From Bacteroidales bacterium (GTDB taxonomy: Bacteria > Bacteroidota > Bacteroidia > Bacteroidales > WCHB1-69), in NCBI GenBank assembly GCA_012519525.1, contig JAAYQB010000062.1, forward strand, positions 1 to 18,132: a stretch of DNA of 18,132 bases, read 5' to 3'. A model generated the notes under the pieces. It saw only the letters and a program-made list of their open reading frames with translations, made no database searches and had not been told where the DNA came from. The position numbers and the translations under genes are program-made. Below are positions 5,141-12,940 of the stretch, in pieces. Every line of letters starts with the position of its first letter. Position 1 is the stretch's first letter.

Positions 5141-7338
5141 AGAACAGAACACTAAGGGCATTATTGATTTATCTTATTATTCTAAGTATTGGAATAATAG
5201 CTACCGTACGCATGGTGTCTTTGGTTGTAACGAAAGCCGATTATTATAGAGGCAATTTTGATACATCGAAAGTGGTGGTCGACAATAGGTTATTCAGTGT
5301 TAATTATATTTACAAAACAGGTGTTCGCGGCAATATTTATTCCGATGAAAATGACTTAATGCTTTCTACCATTTATATTTACGATTTATATTGGTTCCCA
5401 TCGGAAGTTGGCGATTCGGCAAAGTTTATGCAAAATGTTGACTCATTAATTTCGATTTTTATGCAAATAAATCCCCGCATTTCTCGCGAAACTTATGATA
5501 ATATGATTAAAAAAACCTATCGTGAATATAGACGAGAATACCGAAAGTTATTGTCTCAAACTAAAAGCGAAGACAAAGAAGTGCAAATAGCCGCTAAAAA
5601 TGCAATGCAAGAACTTAAAAAACAATTTAAAATTATAAAAATATCGCTGCCGCTGAGAGCAAGCGAGTGGGTTACTCAAGAACATTGGGATAATATTTGT
5701 TCTTTATTTCCATCGAAAACCAATTCTCATGGGGGATGTAAAGTAGATAAAAGGCTTATACATAACAATGTATATAAAAACAGTGCCGCAGCCACTATCG
5801 GTTATTTAAATATTCAGCAAAGTAAAAAATTCACCGATTCCATTGTTTACGACAAAGGGATAGAAGGTTATTATGACCATCTGCTTGCAGAAGAGCGGAT
5901 ATTTTATAAACGTTTGTATGTCAATAAAGTGTTGGTCCCTTTAAGAGAAAACAGAAAAATAAATCCTCGTAATGGAGCTGACATTACAACCACTATTAAT
6001 ATTGATATTCAAAGAATTACTGAAAGTGCATTGATGGATCAACTGCTTAGTGTAAATGCTGCTTGGGGAACGGCTATAGTTATGGAAGTTAAAACAGGAG
6101 AAATAAAAGCCATATCCAATTTAACACGTACAAGAGAAGGAGTATATGAAGAAACAGTCGATCATGCTACAAGAGAATCGTACGAACCGGGTTCAACTTT
6201 TAAACTTATAACATTAATAGCGGCATTGGAATCGGGAAATGTGGATACGTCGACAATGGTAAAATGCGAAAAAAACAATTTGTTTTCATTGCAGCGTGCT
6301 TTTGAAATTTCTGATAACAAAGGCTTATACAATGCGGCTAAAATAGCTTATCCCAATTTTTATGATTTCTTTACGGCTATGATGAAAATGTCTTTGCAAA
6401 AAGATTTGGAAATAGAAGTAGCAAAAGCTCAACAACCTGTTTTAAGAAGTATTACTCAAAAAGAAATAGATTATGTAAATGTTACGTGTGGATATAGTAT
6501 TAAAGTTCCGCCTATTTATATGTTGGCTTATTACAATGCTATAGCAAACGACGGGAAATATATTCAGCCGATTTTGGTAAAAAAAATCAGGTATCCGAAT
6601 AATAAAGTAGAAGAAAAAAAGGCAAAAGTTATCAATCCTCGAATTTGTTCTCAATCGACTATAAAAAAAGTAAAAGCCTGCCTTGAAAGTGTTGTTATGC
6701 ATGGCACGGGAAAGAGAGCAAGAGATGAAAATTACAAGGCAAGTTTGCGCGATACCTCATTGAAAGTTAAGCCTTTAATAGCGGGGAAAACAGGAACTGC
6801 ATTTCTTTACGATGAAAAAGCAAGACAATATTCCGAAATTAAGAATTCATCTTTTATCGGTTATTTTCCAAGCGAGGCACCCAAATACACTTGTTTGGTG
6901 TTGATATCGCAAACAACTTTTGATGGAGGTTATATATCGGCACCTGTGTGCAGAGAAATAGCGGAAAAAATTGTTAACAGAGACAATGAAATAGCTTGGA
7001 GTAGAACACAAAAAGGCTTGATGTCGAACGCCCCAAGTGTGCGTTTTGCAAAAGCTGAAGACGTAGAAAATATTTATACCGTCTTAGGATACACAACGGA
7101 TTATAAGGTGAAAAAGGATTGGATACAAGTAAAATTGTTGGAAGACGAGGGAGTTTTAAGTGCAAAGAAAAGAAATGTAAAAAAAGAAAATATTACAACT
7201 CAATTGATAGGAGCTACAATTAAAGATGCCGTTTTTTTACTTGAAAAATTAGAATATAGGGTTGTCCCAAAAGGAGTTGGAAAAGTAAGTAGAATTACTC
7301 TTGTTGATAAAACGGCTTATGTGGAATTAAAAAATTAA
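5137..7338 (+). CDS. ftsI: FtsI/PBP3-type septal transpeptidase with PASTA domain
   Basis: 733 residues. Class B penicillin-binding protein that cross-links septal peptidoglycan in the periplasm. One N-terminal transmembrane helix (about 8-28) is followed by the dimerisation region, starting at R-G-N-I-Y-S-D. The transpeptidase domain shows all three catalytic motifs: S353-T-F-K356 with the nucleophile serine, S392-D-N394, and K551-T-G553. A single degenerate PASTA domain ends the protein (about 686-733). Oddities are a Lys/Arg/Glu-rich helical stretch around residues 120-170 and only 39 residues between the SxxK and SxN motifs, where I recall 50-60 for relatives. The usual L-x-G-x-x-G after G-I-E-G-Y-Y-D is replaced by L-L-A-E-E-R. 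It overlaps ftsL by four bases and precedes murE by 14. Confidence 0.93.
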   Translation: MKNRTLRALLIYLIILSIGIIATVRMVSLVVTKADYYRGNFDTSKVVVDNRLFSVNYIYKTGVRGNIYSDENDLMLSTIYIYDLYWFPSEVGDSAKFMQNVDSLISIFMQINPRISRETYDNMIKKTYREYRREYRKLLSQTKSEDKEVQIAAKNAMQELKKQFKIIKISLPLRASEWVTQEHWDNICSLFPSKTNSHGGCKVDKRLIHNNVYKNSAAATIGYLNIQQSKKFTDSIVYDKGIEGYYDHLLAEERIFYKRLYVNKVLVPLRENRKINPRNGADITTTINIDIQRITESALMDQLLSVNAAWGTAIVMEVKTGEIKAISNLTRTREGVYEETVDHATRESYEPGSTFKLITLIAALESGNVDTSTMVKCEKNNLFSLQRAFEISDNKGLYNAAKIAYPNFYDFFTAMMKMSLQKDLEIEVAKAQQPVLRSITQKEIDYVNVTCGYSIKVPPIYMLAYYNAIANDGKYIQPILVKKIRYPNNKVEEKKAKVINPRICSQSTIKKVKACLESVVMHGTGKRARDENYKASLRDTSLKVKPLIAGKTGTAFLYDEKARQYSEIKNSSFIGYFPSEAPKYTCLVLISQTTFDGGYISAPVCREIAEKIVNRDNEIAWSRTQKGLMSNAPSVRFAKAEDVENIYTVLGYTTDYKVKKDWIQVKLLEDEGVLSAKKRNVKKENITTQLIGATIKDAVFLLEKLEYRVVPKGVGKVSRITLVDKTAYVELKN

Positions 7339-7352
7339 TCAATAAACGACAG

Positions 7353-8807
7353 ATGAAAAAGTGTGAGGATATTATTCGGAATTTGAAAATTAAAAAGACA
7401 ATAGGCTCTTTGTCTACAACAATCAGCGGGATTTATTTCGATTCTCGCAAGGTATGTCCTCAAAGTATGTATGTAGCACAAAAAGGAACACAGCATGATG
7501 GGCATGTGTTTATTGCAATGGCAATAGAAAAAGGAGCTGTTTGTGTGGTTGTGGAAGATATGCCGCAAGATATTAATCAATCGGTTACTTATATCCAAGT
7601 GGAAGATACATCGGAAGCACTTGGTTATTTGGCTTCTTCTTTTTATGGAAATCCTTCACAAAAAATAAAATTAGTAGGAATAACAGGAACCAACGGAAAA
7701 ACAACTACCGTTACTTTATTGCAACGATTGTTTATTCAATTAGGCTATAAAGTCGGGCTATTAAGCACTATAGAAAATAAAATTAACGATACGATAATTC
7801 CTTCTACACATACGACACCCGATGCAGTAACTATTAATCAGTTGTTGGCGAAAATGTGTGAAGAAGGATGCGAATATTGTTTTATGGAAGTGAGTTCTCA
7901 TGCTATTGTTCAAAAGAGAATCAGCGGATTATTGTTTACAGGCGGTATATTTAGTAATATAACACATGATCATTTAGATTATCATAAAACTTTCAAAGAA
8001 TACATACAGGCGAAAAAAATGTTTTTCGATAATCTTCCATCTACTGCTTTTGCTTTGAGTAATATGGATGATGCCAACGGAGTCGTAATGTTGCAAAACA
8101 CCAAAGCACCTAAAACGTATTATGGACTATTAAACGCAACTGCCGATTATAAAGCAAAAATCAATGAACTTGATTTTCATGGTATGCATTTAATAGTTGA
8201 CAATGAAGATGTTTGGGTAACATTGACGGGAGTTTTCAACGCATATAATTTGTTGGCTATTTACGCTACAGCACGATTATTGGGTATTAATAAAACCGAT
8301 GCCTTATGCGGGATAAGCACTTTAACTTCAGCAGAAGGACGTTTTAATGTGTTTATAAGTGATAATGGTGTTATTGCTATTGTTGATTATGCTCACACCC
8401 CCGATGCACTTCAAAATGTGTTAAATACTATTCGTAAAATACAAAAACCTACTCAAAAGTTGATTACGGTAGTAGGTTGCGGAGGTAATAGAGATAAAAA
8501 CAAACGACCGGAAATGGCGAAAATAGCCAACGATTTAAGCAGTCAATTAATTATTACTTCCGACAATCCACGCGACGAAGACCCCGAAGCCATTATTGCC
8601 GATATGATGAAAGGAATAATAAATCATGAAAAGGTATTGACATTGGTAAATAGAGAACAAGCCATTAAATTAGCTGTTCGTCTTGCCGATAAAAGAGATA
8701 TTATTTTGATAGCAGGCAAAGGACACGAAAAATACCAAGAAATTAAAGGCGTAAAGCATCATTTTGATGATGTTGAAATTGTAAAGAAATATTTATCTAT
8801 TAATTAA
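7353..8807 (+). CDS. murE: MurE, UDP-MurNAc-L-Ala-D-Glu:meso-diaminopimelate ligase
   Basis: 484 residues, normal length. Cytoplasmic ATP-dependent ligase adding the third stem-peptide residue. The N-terminal UDP-binding domain includes I-Y-F-D-S-R-K. The central ATPase domain has the P-loop G-T-N-G-K-T-T (about 112-118) and the M-E-V-S-S-H stretch leading to N-I-T-H-D-H-L-D-Y-H. The C-terminal domain carries D404-N-P-R407-D-E-D-P, the signature of meso-diaminopimelate rather than lysine specificity, and G455-K-G-H-E459. All expected motifs are intact, so stem peptides here should be of the meso-DAP type. Its substrate is the product of MurD, which is truncated in this same operon, so a D-Glu-adding activity must come from somewhere. 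Confidence 0.97.
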   Translation: MKKCEDIIRNLKIKKTIGSLSTTISGIYFDSRKVCPQSMYVAQKGTQHDGHVFIAMAIEKGAVCVVVEDMPQDINQSVTYIQVEDTSEALGYLASSFYGNPSQKIKLVGITGTNGKTTTVTLLQRLFIQLGYKVGLLSTIENKINDTIIPSTHTTPDAVTINQLLAKMCEEGCEYCFMEVSSHAIVQKRISGLLFTGGIFSNITHDHLDYHKTFKEYIQAKKMFFDNLPSTAFALSNMDDANGVVMLQNTKAPKTYYGLLNATADYKAKINELDFHGMHLIVDNEDVWVTLTGVFNAYNLLAIYATARLLGINKTDALCGISTLTSAEGRFNVFISDNGVIAIVDYAHTPDALQNVLNTIRKIQKPTQKLITVVGCGGNRDKNKRPEMAKIANDLSSQLIITSDNPRDEDPEAIIADMMKGIINHEKVLTLVNREQAIKLAVRLADKRDIILIAGKGHEKYQEIKGVKHHFDDVEIVKKYLSIN

Positions 8808-8821
8808 AAATATAAAAAGCC

Positions 8822-10081
8822 ATGTTGTATAATCTTTTTGATTGGTTGGAAAAAACATTTGATTTGCCGGGTGCCGGAATGTTTCAATATATTTCTTTTC
8901 GTATGGCTTTAGCCACTTTGTTGTCTTTATTTTTATCGATGATTATAGGAAAATATGTTATTCGATTTTTGCAAAAGAAACAAATAGGAGAAAGCATACG
9001 CGATTTGGGATTGGCAGGACAAATGGAGAAAAAAGGAACCCCTACTATGGGAGGAATTATCATATTATCCAGTATTTTAATATCCGTATTGTTGTTTAAT
9101 AGATTGGATAATATTTATATTTTATTGATGATTTTTACCACAGTATGGCTTGGCTTGTTAGGTTTCATTGATGATTACGTCAAAGTTTTCAAAAAGAATA
9201 AGCAAGGAATATCGTCGAAATTAAAATTAATAGGACAATCTATTTTGGGTTTGGTAGTAGCTTTGGTGTTGTTTTTACATCCCGATGTAGTCATCAAAGA
9301 GAAGTGCGATTCGACTACTTTTGTGCAAACGGAATCTGTTTTTCAAGTGGAAAATAGTTCGGCAAAAGGAAGTAGTGCTTATGAATGTGTTGATGCCGTA
9401 AAGTCTACTAAAACAACAATTCCCTTTGTTAAAAACAATGAATTCGATTATGCTGTTTTATTAAAATGGTTGGGCGACGGCTATGAAAAGTGGACATGGA
9501 TACTGTATATTCCCATTATTATTTTTATTATAGTAGCGGTAAGCAATGGTGCTAATCTTACGGATGGTTTAGATGGGTTGGCAATTGCTACAACAGCTAT
9601 AATAGGTGCTACCTTAGGGATTTTGGCTTATGTGTCGGGTAACATTATTTTTGCCGATTATTTGAATATAATGTATATACCCAATACCGGGGAGTTGATG
9701 ATTTTTACAGGTGCATTGATTGGGGCAAGTTTGGGTTTTTATTGGTGGAACTGTTTTCCTGCTCAAGTATTTATGGGCGATACGGGCTCTTTGGCATTGG
9801 GAGGCATTGTAGCCGTATTTGCAGTGATTATTCGTAAGGAATTACTAATCCCTGTCTTATGCGGAATATATTTAGTTCAAAGTGTATCCGTATTGTTGCA
9901 AGTGTCTTATTTTAAATATACCAAGAAAAAATATGGAGAAGGGAAGCGATTGTTTTTAATGGCACCTATCCATCATCATTATCAAAAGAAAGGATATCAT
10001 GAATCGAAAATTGTGCAACGATTTGTTATTATAGGAATTATGTTAGCTGTTCTCACTGTAGTTACTCTTAAAATACGTTAA
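8822..10081 (+). CDS. mraY: MraY, phospho-MurNAc-pentapeptide translocase
   Basis: 419 residues. Integral membrane enzyme that transfers phospho-MurNAc-pentapeptide to undecaprenyl phosphate, making lipid I. Visible landmarks are K-G-T-P-T-M-G-G (about 72-79), G-F-I-D-D-Y-V-K (with the catalytic-site aspartates), N245-L-T-D248-G-L-D251-G-L-A, M318-G-D-T-G-S, and the cytoplasmic H384-H-H-Y-Q-K-K-G. About ten hydrophobic helices are apparent. A soluble insertion of roughly 50 residues (about 155-210, ending T-K-T-T-I-P-F) is the extended loop characteristic of Bacteroidota MraY and explains the length above the E. coli 360. The start is 14 bases after murE. Confidence 0.97.
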   Translation: MLYNLFDWLEKTFDLPGAGMFQYISFRMALATLLSLFLSMIIGKYVIRFLQKKQIGESIRDLGLAGQMEKKGTPTMGGIIILSSILISVLLFNRLDNIYILLMIFTTVWLGLLGFIDDYVKVFKKNKQGISSKLKLIGQSILGLVVALVLFLHPDVVIKEKCDSTTFVQTESVFQVENSSAKGSSAYECVDAVKSTKTTIPFVKNNEFDYAVLLKWLGDGYEKWTWILYIPIIIFIIVAVSNGANLTDGLDGLAIATTAIIGATLGILAYVSGNIIFADYLNIMYIPNTGELMIFTGALIGASLGFYWWNCFPAQVFMGDTGSLALGGIVAVFAVIIRKELLIPVLCGIYLVQSVSVLLQVSYFKYTKKKYGEGKRLFLMAPIHHHYQKKGYHESKIVQRFVIIGIMLAVLTVVTLKIR

Positions 10082-10100
10082 ACTTTAAAAAAATATTATC

Positions 10101-10637
10101 ATGAATATAGAATCATTATTATCACAACAACCAACAACAGTCGGAAATTTAGCCGAAAGCAGATTGGTACAAGTAAGAAATAAAAATTTACAAGCTATTT
10201 TAAATCGATTTGATAAAGAAGAACATCGCCTTGAATTTGTAAAAAAGTACCAAGGAGTAACCTTTATTAATGATGCTAAAGCAACATCTATCAATGCGAC
10301 TTATCATACATTAGGGACATTGAAACAAAAAGCAATTTGGATAGCCGGGGGAAAAGACGATACAACTAATTATGAGGAATTGCTTCATTTTGTGTCTGAT
10401 AAAGTCGAAGCAATTGTATGTATCGGAAATGATAATAAAAAAATTATCCGTCAATTCTTTCCGGTTGTTTCAGCTATTTATGAAAGAAAAACAATGGAAG
10501 AGGCTGTTTTTACGGCATTTCATTTGGCAGAACAAAATCGAACAGTAGTGTATTCGCCTGCCTGTGAATGTGAAGATAAATATGGAGATTATGAAAAATT
10601 AGGAACACAGTTTAAAAATGCTATTGCACAACTTTAA
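10101..10637 (+). CDS. murD: Truncated MurD: C-terminal ligase domain only
   Basis: 178 residues, against about 440-450 for complete MurD, which adds D-glutamate to UDP-MurNAc-L-Ala. The homology covers the end of the central domain (about 14-40), H42-R-L-E, N57-D-A-K-A-T, the G-G-x-D-like loop G83-G-K-D-D-T-T-N-Y, and S152-P-A-C. The UDP-MurNAc-binding domain and the whole ATP-binding P-loop domain are missing. The gene is open, has an ATG 19 bases after mraY, and stops 12 bases before ftsW, so the missing part is not hidden nearby. Retained positions also deviate: the lysine after G-G-x-D is Asp, S-P-A-C-A-S reads S-P-A-C-E-C, and the final R-G is L-G. It cannot be a stand-alone ligase. It may be a remnant, a partner of a split enzyme, or repurposed. 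Confidence 0.85.
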   Translation: MNIESLLSQQPTTVGNLAESRLVQVRNKNLQAILNRFDKEEHRLEFVKKYQGVTFINDAKATSINATYHTLGTLKQKAIWIAGGKDDTTNYEELLHFVSDKVEAIVCIGNDNKKIIRQFFPVVSAIYERKTMEEAVFTAFHLAEQNRTVVYSPACECEDKYGDYEKLGTQFKNAIAQL

Positions 10638-10649
10638 AATTATAAGAAA

Positions 10650-11840
10650 TTGAATATTAAAAAGTTTTTTGGAAAATTTGAAGGAGATAGTATTATCTGG
10701 ATTATAGCGGCATGCTTGAGTATTTTTTCTATGATAGTTATTTATAGTGCTGCTTCCGGATTATCGAATGATTTGACGAAACAAAACTTTTTATTTTATT
10801 TTCGTTCGCATGGATTTAATTTGATTTTAGGATTTATATTAATTTATGTCGTTCATTTGATTGATTTTAGATGGTTTGCTCGCTTTTCGAAAATAGGAAT
10901 TGCCGTCGGAATGATATTGTTGATAGCAACCATAGCTTTTGGAAAAGAAAGCAATGAGGCAAAAAGAGAACTGTTTGGAATACAGACATTTTATTTGGTT
11001 GAATTCACAGTTTTGGTGTTTTTAGCACAAATTATTGCAAAATGGAATGATTCTATCAACGATATCAAGCATAAATTTTTGCCTTTACTTGGAGTCATAT
11101 TATTGATTACGGTTTTAATGATGACTCAAAATGTTTCGACCAGCATTATTCTTTTTGCAACATGTTTTGTAATGCTTTTTGTATCTCAATTAAAGAAAAG
11201 AATATTTTTTGCCAGCATATTGTTATTAGGAATTTTAGGTGGGATTTTTATATATACCAACGGATTCGGTATCCCCGGATTTAATAGATTTGAAACGGTA
11301 AAAAATCGTGTTGAACGCTTTTTTACCCAAAAAGAAGTAGATATCGAAACCTATGTTCAAAACATTAATCCCGATAATATACGTCAGGAAATATTGGCGG
11401 AAGGAGCCATTTCGACAGGGGGAATCATTCCTGTTAATGGACCTGGAAATTCTATATTTAACAATTATTTACCGCAATGCTATTCGGATTATATTTTTGC
11501 GATTACAGTCGAAGAGTATGGGGTGATTATAGGAATATTATTAATCATTCTTTATTTAATATTATTTTATCGTGTTTTTCTGATAATGCGAAAGTGTAAA
11601 TCGCCTTTCGGTTCTTACTTGACAATAGGTTTAGGGTTTTTAATTGTGTCTCAGGCTTTAATTCATATTATGGTCAATGTGGGAATGTTTCCAAGCACCG
11701 GACAAACTTTGCCCATGTTTAGTTGGGGAGGAATGTCGATTATGATTACTTCGCTTTGTTTTGGAATAATATTAAATGTTAGCAGAGAGGTGAAAAAAGA
11801 AAAAAAAGATAAAATTGTTCAACAAAAAACATCAGTATGA
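10650..11840 (+). CDS. ftsW: FtsW, septal peptidoglycan glycosyltransferase (divergent)
   Basis: 396 residues from TTG 10650. The next in-frame ATG falls inside the first membrane helix, so TTG is the likely start. SEDS-family polymerase of lipid II with about ten transmembrane helices, partner of FtsI. The large periplasmic loop ends with G-P-G-N-S-I-F-N-N-Y-L-P-Q-C-Y-S-D280-Y-I-F-A, keeping the catalytic aspartate (D280) and the following E-E-Y-G. The region after N-E-A-K-R reads E-L-F-G-I-Q-T-F114-Y-L-V-E118, where the family normally has R-W and F-Q-P-S-E-x-x-K. Only the glutamate of that motif remains. The C-terminus ends in a lysine-rich cytoplasmic tail. It shares an ATGA overlap with murG. 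Confidence 0.93.
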   Translation: MNIKKFFGKFEGDSIIWIIAACLSIFSMIVIYSAASGLSNDLTKQNFLFYFRSHGFNLILGFILIYVVHLIDFRWFARFSKIGIAVGMILLIATIAFGKESNEAKRELFGIQTFYLVEFTVLVFLAQIIAKWNDSINDIKHKFLPLLGVILLITVLMMTQNVSTSIILFATCFVMLFVSQLKKRIFFASILLLGILGGIFIYTNGFGIPGFNRFETVKNRVERFFTQKEVDIETYVQNINPDNIRQEILAEGAISTGGIIPVNGPGNSIFNNYLPQCYSDYIFAITVEEYGVIIGILLIILYLILFYRVFLIMRKCKSPFGSYLTIGLGFLIVSQALIHIMVNVGMFPSTGQTLPMFSWGGMSIMITSLCFGIILNVSREVKKEKKDKIVQQKTSV

Positions 11841-12937
11841 AAACAAGAGTTATTATAGCGGGCGGAGGTACCGGGGGGCATATTTTTCCCGCAATAGCGA
11901 TAGCCAACGAATTGAAAAGTCAGATTTCCGATATAGATATTTTATTTGTTGGTGCTAATAATAGAATGGAAATGAAACGTGTTCCTGAAGCGGGCTATCC
12001 CATTCAAGGTATTGATATGTATGGGTTGCAACGCAGTTTTACGTTAAAAAATATCATAGCTAATTTAAAACTTCCTTTTCGTATTTGGAAAAGTTTGCAA
12101 AAAGCAAAAAAGATTATAAAAGCATTTAACCCTCATGTAGTTATCGGAGTTGGAGGCTATGTGAGCGGTCCTGTTTTAAAAGTGGCGGCACAGAAAAACA
12201 TTCCGACTCTTATTCAAGAACAAAATTCGTATCCGGGAATTACGAATAAAATTTTAGCCAAAAAGGCAAAAATAATATGCACGGCTTACGATAACTTAGA
12301 AAAATATTTTGATGTTAAAAAAACAGTAAAAACAGGGAATCCTGTACGTCAAGATATTGTTACAATGTCGAATGAAAGTGAAAAAGCCTATGAATATTTT
12401 AAATTACAACCGAACAAAAAAACAGTATCGGTGATAGGCGGTAGTTTAGGAGCTAAAACAATCAATGAAAGTATATTGGAAATAGTTGAAAACTTCGTCA
12501 ATCAAGATGTACAACTTATTTGGCAAACAGGCGAATATTATTACAATACCATTCCTGATGAAATTAAACAGATGAAAGGAATTCGAATACATGCATTTAT
12601 ACAGCGTATGGATTATTTGTATCAAGTGTCGGACGTGATTGTTTCCAGAGCAGGTGCTTTGAGTATTTCAGAATTATGTATTGTTGCTAAACCTTGTATT
12701 TTAGTTCCTTCCCCTAATGTAGCAGAAGACCATCAAACAAAAAATGCCAATGTGCTTGTCAATGCAGGTGCAGCCGTCTGTGTAGCGGATAAAGACACTA
12801 AGGATAAGTTAGAAGGTGCTATTTTTGAAGTGCTTAAAGATGAAACCAAACAAAAAACCATGAGTGAAAATTTAAAAAAATTAGCTATTCCCGACGCAAG
12901 TAAACGGATTGTTAACGAAATTAAAAAATTATTATAA
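11837..12937 (+). CDS. murG: MurG, lipid II-forming GlcNAc transferase
   Basis: 366 residues, normal length. Peripheral inner-membrane GT-B glycosyltransferase that adds GlcNAc from UDP-GlcNAc to lipid I. The N-terminal glycine loop G9-G-G-T-G-G-H15-I-F-P is intact, as are V-G-A-N-N-R-M-E-M-x-x-V-P, G-V-G-G-Y-V-S-G-P, Q-E-Q-N-S-Y-P-G-I-T-N-K, the second loop G-G-S-L-G-A, and S-R-A-G-A-L-S-I-S-E-L with P-S-P-N-V-A-E-D-H-Q-T-K-N-A in the UDP-GlcNAc site. It overlaps ftsW by four bases and is three bases from murC. Nothing unusual. Confidence 0.97.
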   Translation: MKTRVIIAGGGTGGHIFPAIAIANELKSQISDIDILFVGANNRMEMKRVPEAGYPIQGIDMYGLQRSFTLKNIIANLKLPFRIWKSLQKAKKIIKAFNPHVVIGVGGYVSGPVLKVAAQKNIPTLIQEQNSYPGITNKILAKKAKIICTAYDNLEKYFDVKKTVKTGNPVRQDIVTMSNESEKAYEYFKLQPNKKTVSVIGGSLGAKTINESILEIVENFVNQDVQLIWQTGEYYYNTIPDEIKQMKGIRIHAFIQRMDYLYQVSDVIVSRAGALSISELCIVAKPCILVPSPNVAEDHQTKNANVLVNAGAAVCVADKDTKDKLEGAIFEVLKDETKQKTMSENLKKLAIPDASKRIVNEIKKLL

Positions 12938-12940
12938 ATA

